A program made the position numbers and the translations under genes. 12,414 nt of DNA, from contig CAZTCJ010000104.1 of the NCBI GenBank assembly GCA_964612085.1, positions 1-12,414 of the forward strand. Reading direction: 5' to 3'. Of the stretch, positions 4,899 to 11,983 are shown in pieces. The notes under the pieces were generated by a model. It had not been told where the DNA came from. It did not search any database and saw only the letters and a list, made by a program, of their open reading frames with translations. The stretch comes from CAZTCJ01 sp964612085 (lineage in GTDB: Bacteria; Pseudomonadota; Alphaproteobacteria; JAJFIK01). Every line of letters starts with the position of its first letter. The first letter of the stretch is position 1.

Positions 4899-6199
4899 CC
4901 AGCGCGACCGGTAAGACCGCCTATATCAATGCGCGCCTTCTCGATCCGGCAAGCGGCCTCGACGGCCCCGGTGCGCTGTTAACGCAAGACGATACGATCG
5001 CGGATATCGGCCCCAATCTCTTCGATGGTGCGCCGCCGGACGATGCGCGGGTGATCGACTGCAAGGGCAAGGTGCTGTGCCCCGGCCTGATCGATATGCG
5101 GGTCTTCACCGGCGAGCCCGGCGCGGAACAGAAGGAAACGCTTGCCTCCGCGTCGGAAGCGGCGGCGGCGGGCGGCGTCACCACCATGGTCGTCATGCCC
5201 CGGACGGATCCGGTGATCGACGACGTCTCCCTCGTCGATTTCATTGAGCGGCGCGCCCGCGACACGGCGATCGTCCATGTCCACCCCATGGCGGCCCTGA
5301 CCCGCGGCCTTCAGGGCACAGATATGAGCGAAATGGGCCTGCTGGCGGATGCCGGCGCCATCGGCTTCACCGATGCGGGCCAGTCGGTCACCAATGCCCG
5401 CGTGTTCCGCCGCTGCCTCGCCTACGCCAAGACCTTCGACGCCCTGATCGCCCATGACGCCCTGGAGCCGTCTCTCATCGAGGGCGGCGTCATGAACGAA
5501 AGCGAGTTTTCCACAAGGCTCGGCCTCACCGGTATTCCGGATGCGGCGGAAACCATCATGGTGGAACGGGACATGGTGCTTCTGGAACTGGCGCCCGCGC
5601 GCTATCACTTGAGCCAGGTCTCCAGCCCCGCCTCCCTCAACGCCTTGGACCGGGGCCGGGCAAAAGGCCTGCCGATCACCTGCGCGGCCGCCGTCCATCA
5701 TCTGACCTTGAACGAAATCGACATCGCCAATTACCGCACTTTCTTCAAGGTGCTGCCGCCTTTGCAGCCGGAAGACAGCCGCCAGGCGCTGGTCGAGGCC
5801 TTGAAGGCGGGCCGCATCGACGTCATCACCTCAAGCCACGAGCCGCGCCCGCCGGAAGACAAGCGCCTGCCCTTCGCGGAAGCCGCTTTCGGCGCGGTCG
5901 GTCTTGAAACGCTGTTGCCGGCGGCCTTGGAAATCCACCACAGCGCCGGCATGCCGCTGATCGATCTCCTGCGCGCCATGACCCTGCGCCCCGCCGAGAT
6001 CCTGGGGCTTGAGGCGGGCCGTCTGGCCAAGGGCGCGCCCGCCGATCTGCTGCTGATGGATCCGGACGCCCCCTTCATTCTCGATGCGGAGCAGTTGCGC
6101 TCACGCTCGCGCAACACGCCATTCGACGGGCGGCGTTTCCAGGGCAAGGTCCTGCGCACGGTGGTCTCCGGACGGACCGTCTTCGAGGCATCGGCGTAA
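4895..6199 (+). CDS. pyrC: Dihydroorotase-like protein, probably non-catalytic partner of PyrB
   Basis: A 434-residue amidohydrolase-fold protein of dihydroorotase length and layout: N-terminal small beta domain, barrel from about residue 60, and C-terminal GRLAKGAPADLLLMDPD (376-392). Active dihydroorotases carry the metal-binding H-x-H in GLIDMHVH; here the motif reads GLIDMRVFTGEPG, with Arg69 and Phe71 replacing both histidines. Further along, the expected metal-site His is Gln241 (YHLSQVSS) and the catalytic Asp of the ATDHAPH motif is Ser314 (ITSSHEPR). Only His187 (LIAHDAL) and a possible Asp160 remain. By analogy with the inactive PyrC' of Pseudomonas, its job is most likely to hold the PyrB complex together, with the true dihydroorotase encoded elsewhere. 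It is coupled to pyrB by ATGA, with GGAGG about 8 nt upstream. Databases would label it pyrC; the activity is what I doubt. Confidence 0.93.
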   Translation: MTSATGKTAYINARLLDPASGLDGPGALLTQDDTIADIGPNLFDGAPPDDARVIDCKGKVLCPGLIDMRVFTGEPGAEQKETLASASEAAAAGGVTTMVVMPRTDPVIDDVSLVDFIERRARDTAIVHVHPMAALTRGLQGTDMSEMGLLADAGAIGFTDAGQSVTNARVFRRCLAYAKTFDALIAHDALEPSLIEGGVMNESEFSTRLGLTGIPDAAETIMVERDMVLLELAPARYHLSQVSSPASLNALDRGRAKGLPITCAAAVHHLTLNEIDIANYRTFFKVLPPLQPEDSRQALVEALKAGRIDVITSSHEPRPPEDKRLPFAEAAFGAVGLETLLPAALEIHHSAGMPLIDLLRAMTLRPAEILGLEAGRLAKGAPADLLLMDPDAPFILDAEQLRSRSRNTPFDGRRFQGKVLRTVVSGRTVFEASA

Positions 6200-6209
6200 A
6201 GGGGGAGCT

Positions 6210-6827
6210 ATGCCGGATCCGATCAATCTGCAGCTTGTCCTGCCGTACTATCTGCTGGCTTTCGCGGGCGGCTATCTCTCAGGCTCGATCCCGTTCGGCC
6301 TGATCGTGACGCGGCTGGCAGGCGCAGGCGACATCCGGGCCATCGGGTCGGGCAATATCGGGGCGACCAATGTGCTGCGCACAGGCAAAAAAGGGCTCGC
6401 CGCCGCCACGCTGGTCCTCGATGCGTTCAAAGGGGCGCTCCCGGTGCTGATCGCGTCCCTCTATCATCCGGATCTGATGGTGTTCGCCGGGCTCGGCGCG
6501 TTCCTGGGCCATCTCTGGCCCATCTGGCTCAAATTCAAAGGCGGCAAGGGCGTCGCCGTGGCCCTCGGCATCCTTTTAGGCTTGAGTTGGCTGCCCGCGC
6601 TGTTGTGCCTGGCCACCTGGATCGCCGTGGTGGCTGTCTCCCGCGTCTCGTCGCTCGCGGCGCTTTATACGGCAGCCCTCGCACCGCTTTACTTCTGGGC
6701 CTTCAGCACCGCTCAGTTCACGGAATTCGTCTGCCTGCTGGCGGTGCTGGTGTGGATCACCCACCGGGCCAATATCGCCCGGCTGTGGGCAGGCACCGAA
6801 CCGCGCCTGGGCCAGAAGACCACTTAA
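6210..6827 (+). CDS. plsY: Acyl-phosphate:glycerol-3-phosphate acyltransferase
   Basis: PlsY transfers the acyl chain from acyl-phosphate to glycerol-3-phosphate, giving lysophosphatidate, the first step of phospholipid synthesis, at the inner membrane. The 205-residue protein has the usual polytopic form and all three family motifs: GYLSGSIPFGLIVTR (21-35), GSGNIGATNVLRTGKKG (46-62) followed by LDAFKGALPV (70-79), and FLGHLWPIWLKFKGGKGVA (98-116). It starts 10 bp after the dihydroorotase-like gene with a strong purine-rich GGGGGAG ribosome site, so it belongs to the pyrB operon. Its TAA at 6825-6827 overlaps the stop codon of the convergent P450 gene, leaving no room for a terminator between them. 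Confidence 0.97.
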   Translation: MPDPINLQLVLPYYLLAFAGGYLSGSIPFGLIVTRLAGAGDIRAIGSGNIGATNVLRTGKKGLAAATLVLDAFKGALPVLIASLYHPDLMVFAGLGAFLGHLWPIWLKFKGGKGVAVALGILLGLSWLPALLCLATWIAVVAVSRVSSLAALYTAALAPLYFWAFSTAQFTEFVCLLAVLVWITHRANIARLWAGTEPRLGQKTT

Positions 6828-8152
6828 CCCGTCCCCAGATCCACGTCGAGCCGCCGGATGGCGTGCACGAAATTGTTGGGCGCAATGTCGATATCGCCGG
6901 TCCAGGTGATATTCGGGAAGCGCGTCAGGATCTGCCTGTACGCTGCCTCCAATTGCATATTGGCGACCCGTTGCCCCAGGCAGACATGGGGCCCCAGCCC
7001 GAAGGCGATGTGATCCTTGGCGTTGTCGCGCTCCACATCGAACCGGTCGGGATTGGGGAAGGCGTCCGGGTCCCGGTTGGCGGCGCCGTAATACATCACA
7101 ACCTTTTCGCCTTCCGCGATCTTCTGGCCCCGGATCTCCGCATCCCGCGTCGCCGTGCGGCGCATATAGATCACCGGCGAGACCATGCGGATCGCCTCAT
7201 TCACCATATTGCCGATCTTGGACGGATCCTCGATCAGCTTCTGCTTCTCGTCCGGAAACTCGGTCAAGAGCTTCATGGTGCCCGACAGCGAATTGCGGGT
7301 GGTGTCGTTCCCGGCAAAGACGATCAGCAGCCAGGAGCCGTCCAGATATTCATCTGACAACAGCTCGCCATCGACTTTGGCATTGGCGATGGCCGACAAA
7401 AGATCCGCGCGCGGATTGCGGCGGCGGTCCTTCAGCACACTCTGGCCGTATTCGAACATCTCATGGACATTGTCCAGAAACGCCATCAGCACATCCGGAT
7501 TGACCGTACCCAGATCTTGCTGCTGCAGCGTATAAGACGCCAGTTCCAGATGATGCATCCAGCGCACCAGCTTGGGCCGGTCCGGCTCGTCGATGCCGAG
7601 CATCTCGCTCAAGGTATAAAGCGGCAGTTCGGCGGAAAAGGCTTCCACCATGTCGAGTTTCGGGCCCTGCGCGGCCATGCCGTCGAGCAGCGCGCTGACT
7701 TTGGCATCCACTTTCTTGCGCAGGTCTTCGATGTAAGCGGGCGTGAAGAACGGCATGTGCTCCCGGCGCAGGGACAGGTGAAACGGCTGGTCGAGACAGA
7801 TCATGGTGTCGAGCGAGGCCCGGTAGAGCAGCGGATGGCGCTTTTCCGGCGGCCCGTAGGTCATGAGAATGCCGCCGCGCTGGGACGAGAACGTCCCGGT
7901 ATCGAGTTCCGTCGCGCGCACATCGTCATACCGGGTCAGGACCCAGCAGCCCGGCCCTTCCTTTTCCGGCAGCCAGGCGATCGGCGCGCGCGAGCGGAGC
8001 TGCGCGAAGGCCTCGTAAGGCTGACCCTGGGTAAAGGTCATGTTGTCGGCCAGATTCACCGGCGGTTCGAAATCGTAGAGCTTGGGAAATTTCGGCCCTT
8101 TGGGCAGTTCGGCGGTATCTTGCTGGGCTGTCTCGCTCACCGGACGCAGCAT
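6824..8152 (-). CDS. Cytochrome P450 monooxygenase
   Basis: A soluble bacterial class I-type P450 of 442 residues that would need separate ferredoxin and reductase partners, none of which is in the window. Motifs: I-helix FAGNDTTRNSLSG (279-291, with the Asp283-Thr284-Thr285 oxygen-activation residues), K-helix ExxR at Glu319-Arg322 (NEAIRM), and the heme-binding loop FGLGPHVCLGQR (384-395) with Cys391 as axial thiolate. AGNDTTRN resembles the I-helix of the CYP125/CYP142/linalool-8-monooxygenase-like group, so a terpenoid, steroid side chain or fatty acid is a reasonable guess, but the substrate cannot be read off. The start at 8152 has GGGAG 9 nt upstream. It is monocistronic, converges on plsY with overlapping stops, and is divergent from the lipoprotein pair. 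It is an accessory gene among housekeeping neighbours. Confidence 0.95.
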   Translation of the reverse strand: MLRPVSETAQQDTAELPKGPKFPKLYDFEPPVNLADNMTFTQGQPYEAFAQLRSRAPIAWLPEKEGPGCWVLTRYDDVRATELDTGTFSSQRGGILMTYGPPEKRHPLLYRASLDTMICLDQPFHLSLRREHMPFFTPAYIEDLRKKVDAKVSALLDGMAAQGPKLDMVEAFSAELPLYTLSEMLGIDEPDRPKLVRWMHHLELASYTLQQQDLGTVNPDVLMAFLDNVHEMFEYGQSVLKDRRRNPRADLLSAIANAKVDGELLSDEYLDGSWLLIVFAGNDTTRNSLSGTMKLLTEFPDEKQKLIEDPSKIGNMVNEAIRMVSPVIYMRRTATRDAEIRGQKIAEGEKVVMYYGAANRDPDAFPNPDRFDVERDNAKDHIAFGLGPHVCLGQRVANMQLEAAYRQILTRFPNITWTGDIDIAPNNFVHAIRRLDVDLGTG

Positions 8153-8511
8153 GGGCGCACTCCCTTTTCAGACCTGTCCTGACGCAATGCCTTAAACGAA
8201 ATCGCTCGATACTATGCCACGGGGCGCGTGCGAAAAACCATGGTGTTGGCCTTGAAAAGCGCAACGGCGTCCCGCTCCGACCGGCGCGGCGCGGCGTTCG
8301 ATACGATGTTTACGCTTGGCATCCCTACCCCTTATTCCCGGATAAATTCCTAATCCTTTTTCGAAATTTACCACCAAGAGAGGTACGGAAACTTCCTCGT
8401 CTGCGGGTTCTTCTACCACTAGAACGCCTCGTCTTCAGGTTCTACTGAACAGACGTCCATGATATTCTGCCGCCCACTGAGATGATTTCTCGTTGCGAGA
8501 GGCGTACATCC
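8153..8511. other. Divergent intergenic region between the P450 and the lipoprotein pair
   Basis: 359 bp without a convincing gene. Bases 8310-8400 are clearly AT- and pyrimidine-richer than the surroundings and should hold promoters for both directions, but I cannot place a good -35/-10 pair. Bases 8407-8450 hold four alternating arms: GTTCT (8407-8411), AGAAC (8421-8425), GTTCT (8439-8443) and GAAC (8447-8450). These could form mutually exclusive hairpins or serve as operator half-sites. A 75-codon open frame on the minus strand (8192-8419) has no recognisable content and is probably chance. Confidence 0.5.
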
Positions 8512-9105
8512 ATGGTGACGCAATTTAAAAGTTCGGATCTGTTCAAACTTCTCCGCCTGCCCCTTATCGCTGGGGCGCTCATGGGCCTGACAGCCTGCGC
8601 GGGGATTTCCGTATCCGACGTATCCGCCCCGGCGGATGATGAGACGACGGACGGTCTGCGGTATTACGAGACCGCGCCTTTCGTTCTGGTCTATGCGGAC
8701 GGTCTTGGCGGGCTTCACAGCGAGATGCTGTATCTGCCCGACACCACCCGCAAAAAGGCCATCGATCCCTTCGCTTTCGTCTCGCGCAACACGAGTTCCC
8801 TTGCCTTCTCGAACGGAACGCTGGCGCCGACCGATATGCTGCTGACCCCGGCCGATCTGCCCCAGAGCATTCTGAACGTGGCCGAGAACGCGGCGCGCCA
8901 TGCGTTCCGCGATGTGGCCCGCCGGGCGCCCAAGGGCCCCAACGGCGAACGGGCCGTGCCGCCGCCGGCGCTCTTCCGGATCGTTGTGAAGCCGGACGGA
9001 TCGATCGGTCTTGTGGGCGGCTATGCCCGCGGTCCCCACAACGGTCAGAGCGGCAATGTGCAAGTGATGATGCGTGAGCCCGCCGAAGGAGAGACTGGAT
9101 CATGA
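8512..9105 (+). CDS. Predicted outer-membrane lipoprotein A, function unknown
   Basis: A 197-residue protein that I do not recognise. Residues 1-29 are a lipoprotein signal: basic start with FKLLRLPLIAGALMG and lipobox LTAC, so Cys29 would be lipidated; Ala at +2 suggests the outer membrane. The mature part has DGLRYYETAPFVLV (47-60), YLPD (74-77) and LAFSNGTL (97-104), then a helix (120-138), a Pro-rich link and PPALFRIVVKPDGSI (151-165). These elements recur in the next gene at the same spacing. I start at ATG 8512, which has GAGG 9 nt upstream and a normal signal; ATG 8482 would put ten extra polar residues before the signal. The stop overlaps the next start by ATGA, so both are made together. 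Confidence 0.82.
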   Translation: MVTQFKSSDLFKLLRLPLIAGALMGLTACAGISVSDVSAPADDETTDGLRYYETAPFVLVYADGLGGLHSEMLYLPDTTRKKAIDPFAFVSRNTSSLAFSNGTLAPTDMLLTPADLPQSILNVAENAARHAFRDVARRAPKGPNGERAVPPPALFRIVVKPDGSIGLVGGYARGPHNGQSGNVQVMMREPAEGETGS

Positions 9106-10019
9106 TCGGATCGTTTAACCTGACATCGGCGCGCAGCACGCTGCTGGCGCGCGGGGCGGCCCTGGTGCTGGCGGGCGCGGCGCTTTCTGGATGCGCCACC
9201 TATCTGAAGAGCAAGCCTGCGGATTCGGGCGTGAAAGGCATCGAATATGCCCTGCCCTTGCCGATCATCGAAGTGGTGCCGCAAACCGATGGCACGGTCG
9301 AAGTGAATGTGAAATATATTCCCGACCCGAACAACCGCTATGTGGTCCGTGGACGGTCGTTCCTGCGGGATTACGACCTCGATATTCAGACCGAGAACGG
9401 TTTCCTCAAGAAAGTCACGCTCGATGCCAGGGCGGAACGGGAACGCAACGGTCTGGGCAGTATGAGCTTCCTGTCTGGCCAGATGGCCCGTGCCGGGATC
9501 AATACCTATCAGGCGGCCTGGGAAGCGGAGCGGGACAAGCTCAACCGCCGGGCGGAACTGACCTTCGCGGCCCGCGAGCATGTGGACGATGCCAAGCTGA
9601 CGGTCGAGAAGGCCAAGGCCAAGCTCGCCACCCTGAAGCGCATGTCCGGCCGGAACGGCGTCAGCAGCGATGACGTGGCCAATGCCGAAGTCGATCTGGC
9701 GGTCGCCAAGGCGGAACTGCGGGCGGCCTGGATTCAGGCGGCGGATTATCGCGGCGGCGTCGGCCTCGACCCGCAAGGCAACACGCAAGTGGACGGCGCC
9801 GTGGGCGACGGCTTCTGGGGTCCGGCTTACTACCGCATCAAGCAGACCATGGATGCGAGCGGCCAGATCGTCGATGTGCGCCTGCTGCCAGCCATCTATG
9901 TGGACATGGACCGGCCCGATTTTCAGGCCACCCAGCTCAGTCCGCAGCGCTATGCCCTGCCTCCCGCGTCCGAACCCGCCGAACGGGCGGATGAAGAGAT
10001 GGACGACTGGGACGAATAA
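9102..10019 (+). CDS. Predicted outer-membrane lipoprotein B with coiled coil, paralogue of lipoprotein A
   Basis: A 305-residue protein that I do not recognise. The signal ends in lipobox LSGC with Cys31 and Ala at +2, so it is probably outer-membrane anchored. Residues 45-107 (KGIEYALPLPIIEV, KYIPD, TENGFL) align without gaps with residues 47-109 of the preceding lipoprotein. Residues about 135-215 form long charged helices with coiled-coil character (AKLTVEKAKAKLATLKRM; AEVDLAVAKAELRAAW), broken at a glycine/serine turn near 182-189. PAYYRI (241-246) then matches PALFRI of lipoprotein A. The C-terminal tail is very acidic (ADEEMDDWDE). It is translationally coupled to lipoprotein A. The best reading is a tandem pair of related envelope lipoproteins, one with an inserted helical hairpin; partner and role are unknown. 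Confidence 0.85.
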   Translation: MIGSFNLTSARSTLLARGAALVLAGAALSGCATYLKSKPADSGVKGIEYALPLPIIEVVPQTDGTVEVNVKYIPDPNNRYVVRGRSFLRDYDLDIQTENGFLKKVTLDARAERERNGLGSMSFLSGQMARAGINTYQAAWEAERDKLNRRAELTFAAREHVDDAKLTVEKAKAKLATLKRMSGRNGVSSDDVANAEVDLAVAKAELRAAWIQAADYRGGVGLDPQGNTQVDGAVGDGFWGPAYYRIKQTMDASGQIVDVRLLPAIYVDMDRPDFQATQLSPQRYALPPASEPAERADEEMDDWDE

Positions 10020-10076
10020 GACCCTTTCCGGTCCGGCAGACTTGCAGTCCGCGCCCCATCGGGCCCTAATACGGGC

Positions 10077-11243
10077 ATGATGGGGACGCGGCACACTCAC
10101 ACGCTCACCGACGCGCAGCGGCTGGCCTGGCTCAGGCTGGCGCGCAGCGAGAATGTCGGCCCCATTACCTTCCGTGAACTGCTCACCCGTTATAGCGATC
10201 CGGAAACGGCGCTCGACGCCCTGCCGGATCTGGCGCGGCGCGGCGGCCGGCGGCGCGTGTTGCGGGTTCCCCGCCCGGAGGACATCGAAGCGGAGATCGA
10301 GGCCCACGACCAGTTGGGCGCCCGCCTGATCGCTTCCTGCGAGCCGGACTTTCCCGCCCCCCTCGCCGCCATTGCCGATGTTCCGCCGGTGCTGTCGATC
10401 CGGGGCGACGCGGGCCTGCTCAGCCGTCCGGCCGTTGCGATCGTCGGGGCGCGGAACGCTTCGGCTTTGGGGCGCCAGTTCGCGGACCGGCTGGCGCGGG
10501 ATCTGGGCGAGCAGGGCTTCGCCGTGATCTCAGGCCTTGCCCGCGGCATCGACGGGGCCGCCCACCAGGGCGCGCTCGAGACCGGCACCGCCGCCGTGTT
10601 GGCGGGCGGCATTGAGTATGTCTACCCGCCCGAACACGAGGATCTGCAAGAGCAAATCGCCCGCGACGGCGTTCTGGTAGCAGAGATGCCATTGGGCTTC
10701 CGGCCCCAGGCCAAGCATTTTCCCCGGCGCAACCGGCTGGTCTCGGGCCTCTCCCTCGGCGTCGTGGTGATCGAGGCGGCGGAGCGCTCAGGCTCCCTGA
10801 TCACCGCCCGCTTCGCCCTGGAGCAAGGCCGCGAGGTGTTCGCCGTGCCCGGATCGCCGCTCGATCCCCGCTGCCGGGGCGCCAATCTGCTGATCCGCGA
10901 CGGCGCCACCCTCGTGCAACGGGCCGCCGACGTCACCGACGTGCTGGCCCCTTTGGTCGAACGCGGATTATCCGAACCCGACACGCTGCCCTTGTTCGAG
11001 GCCCTGCGGACGGACCCGGACGAAGATGCCCTTACCGAAGCACGCACGGCCTTGCGTCCGCTGCTGAGCGCCACACCGACGCCTGCGGACATGCTGATCC
11101 GCACAGCGGGCCTCGCCCCCGCCCATTGCCTGACCGTGCTACTGGAATGGGAGATTGCCGGCGTGGTGGTGCGGGACGGCACAGGCGGCGTGATGCTCGC
11201 CGATTTCGACGCGCTGGATCAGGACTCGCCGTCCGTATCCTGA
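10077..11243 (+). CDS. dprA: DNA-processing protein DprA
   Basis: DprA binds incoming single-stranded DNA during natural transformation and loads RecA; it is widely conserved even where competence is not known. The 388-residue protein has an N-terminal helical (SAM-like) part (LTDAQRLAWLRLARSENVG, 10-28), the Rossmann-like DNA-binding core with AIVGARNASALG (121-132), VISGLARGIDGAAHQGAL (150-167), GGIEYVYPPEH (177-187), FPRRNRLVSGLS (215-226), ERSGSLITARFALEQGREVF (236-255) and PGSPLDPRCRGANLLIRDGA (258-277), and a C-terminal winged-helix domain (about 325-375). Two adjacent ATGs (10077, 10080) are possible starts; no strong Shine-Dalgarno precedes either. It follows the lipoprotein pair by 57 bp with no terminator seen. 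Its last 25 bp overlap a convergent small gene. Confidence 0.96.
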   Translation: MMGTRHTHTLTDAQRLAWLRLARSENVGPITFRELLTRYSDPETALDALPDLARRGGRRRVLRVPRPEDIEAEIEAHDQLGARLIASCEPDFPAPLAAIADVPPVLSIRGDAGLLSRPAVAIVGARNASALGRQFADRLARDLGEQGFAVISGLARGIDGAAHQGALETGTAAVLAGGIEYVYPPEHEDLQEQIARDGVLVAEMPLGFRPQAKHFPRRNRLVSGLSLGVVVIEAAERSGSLITARFALEQGREVFAVPGSPLDPRCRGANLLIRDGATLVQRAADVTDVLAPLVERGLSEPDTLPLFEALRTDPDEDALTEARTALRPLLSATPTPADMLIRTAGLAPAHCLTVLLEWEIAGVVVRDGTGGVMLADFDALDQDSPSVS

Positions 11244-11473
11244 GGACTGGCCTTGCGCAGCGCATCGGCCTCCAGGGCCGCCATCTCCAGATAGTAGATG
11301 AGATCGCGCATGACGATGGGATCGGTCTGAGCCAGGTGCACCAGCCCCTGGATCATCTCGAACATATAGTCGGCACACGCCCTGGTCCCCTCGGTTCCAG
11401 GTGGCGCATTGTCCCCCGGACCACCGGTTTTCGCGGACTGATGTGCCCCGCCGCGGCCCTTACTCGTTGGCAT
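11219..11473 (-). CDS. Small conserved-looking helical protein, function unknown
   Basis: An 84-residue protein. The N-terminal 35 residues are polar and low-complexity (TSKGRGGAHQSAKTGGPGDN); the rest is a helical hairpin, ACADYMFEMIQGLVHLAQ followed by MRDLIYYLEMAALEADALRK. The pattern Y-x-x-E-M...L...YYLEMA..EA resembles small alphaproteobacterial proteins I have seen of the form DY(I/L)..M..EL..(L/M)A...L..LLEMA..EA, so I believe it is real, but I know no function for them. I start at ATG 11473; an upstream ATG at 11587 would add 38 residues of unlikely composition. Its 3' end overlaps dprA by 25 bp in convergent orientation. Cys and Tyr-rich ACADYMFEM is near the helix start. No membrane span. 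Confidence 0.65.
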   Translation of the reverse strand: MPTSKGRGGAHQSAKTGGPGDNAPPGTEGTRACADYMFEMIQGLVHLAQTDPIVMRDLIYYLEMAALEADALRKASPQDTDGES

Positions 11474-11860
11474 TGTCGGCTTCACCCACCACACAAACTC
11501 GGGCGCATCCGAACCGGCGCCGGCCAGTCCGCGAACCAAACGGGATGCGAAGCCCCCGCCCGTGCGGCCGGTGTGCGAACAGGACACGCAGCCCGCACGG
11601 TATCGTTTCTCATAACAGCCCCATCGGCGTTTTCGCTTTCCCTAAGTGGTCATCTCCTGGACAGACATCCGGCCCAGAGAAGACATATAGACACCCCGTG
11701 TGCTCGGGGTATGGTACAACCAGTATTGGCGGCATCGTTTGGCACAATTCGCACCGCCCCGGTACTAACCAGAACGCGAAAAACGTGTGCAGACTCCGAA
11801 ACGCACTCATAACAGGTTATTTTTCACGCATAAGTGTATATTCGGTTGAAGAGTAGACTG

Positions 11861-11894
11861 AGAGGTCCCTCTTTGCAGCCCGATGGAGGGCTCT
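11861..11894. ncRNA. Stem-loop I in the topA upstream region (candidate structured RNA or leader element)
   Basis: AGAG (11861-11864) and CCCTC (11867-11871) pair with GAGGG (11886-11890) and CTCT (11891-11894), giving nine base pairs with a single GT bulge and a 14-nt loop. A competing compact fold is AGAGG-TC-CCTCT. No U-tract follows. RNA status is inference; it may equally be a protein-binding site in DNA. Confidence 0.3.
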
Positions 11895-11907
11895 TGAAAG
11901 GGCTTGG

Positions 11908-11936
11908 TTGACAGAGAGGACCGTTTTCACCATTGT
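11908..11936 (+). promoter_or_regulatory. Possible topA promoter
   Basis: A perfect TTGACA (11908-11913) is followed after 17 nt by CATTGT (11931-11936), a weak -10. It would start transcription near 11943 and give a leader of about 125 nt. An alternative is the TATATATAAAT stretch at 12046-12056, but that lies only some 12-20 bp before the topA start and has no -35 at the right distance. Confidence 0.35.
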
Positions 11937-11983
11937 CCCCGCCCGTTACGCGCGGTTAGGCGGAGTCAGGGGTTGGAAACGGT
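11920..11983. ncRNA. Stem-loop II in the topA upstream region (candidate structured RNA or leader element)
   Basis: ACCGTTTTCA (11920-11929) pairs with TGGAAACGGT (11974-11983) through ten pairs including one G-U, then CC/GG after a single bulged T. Further in, CCGCC (11939-11943) pairs with GGCGG (11959-11963). The outer stem of about 12 bp spanning 64 nt is hard to ascribe to chance. If the promoter at 11908 is real, only the 3' half would be in the topA leader, so transcription would have to begin further upstream, or on the other strand, for the whole fold to form. Confidence 0.35.

Noticed and set aside
8192..8419. 75-codon open frame on the minus strand between the P450 and the lipoproteins
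   Set aside because: Composition is basic and random-looking after the first 25 residues, there is no recognisable motif, and it sits where divergent promoters are expected.
8407..8450. GTTC/GAAC repeats considered as an alphaproteobacterial LexA box (GTTC-N7-GTTC)
   Set aside because: No two same-orientation copies have the 7-nt spacing; the nearest spacings are 28 and 21 nt.
10030..10055. Possible terminator between the lipoprotein pair and dprA (GACT-TGC-AGTC)
   Set aside because: Only a 4-bp stem and no T-run; dprA may be co-transcribed with the lipoproteins.
11740..11753. Sigma-54-like promoter, TGGCAC followed by GCA upstream of topA
   Set aside because: The GG and GC elements are 8 nt apart, whereas sigma-54 sites need 10, and the TTGC element is not intact.
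11401..11856. Long plus-strand open frame across the dprA-topA gap
   Set aside because: No recognisable content, composition unlike neighbouring genes, and antisense to the better-supported small gene at 11219-11473.
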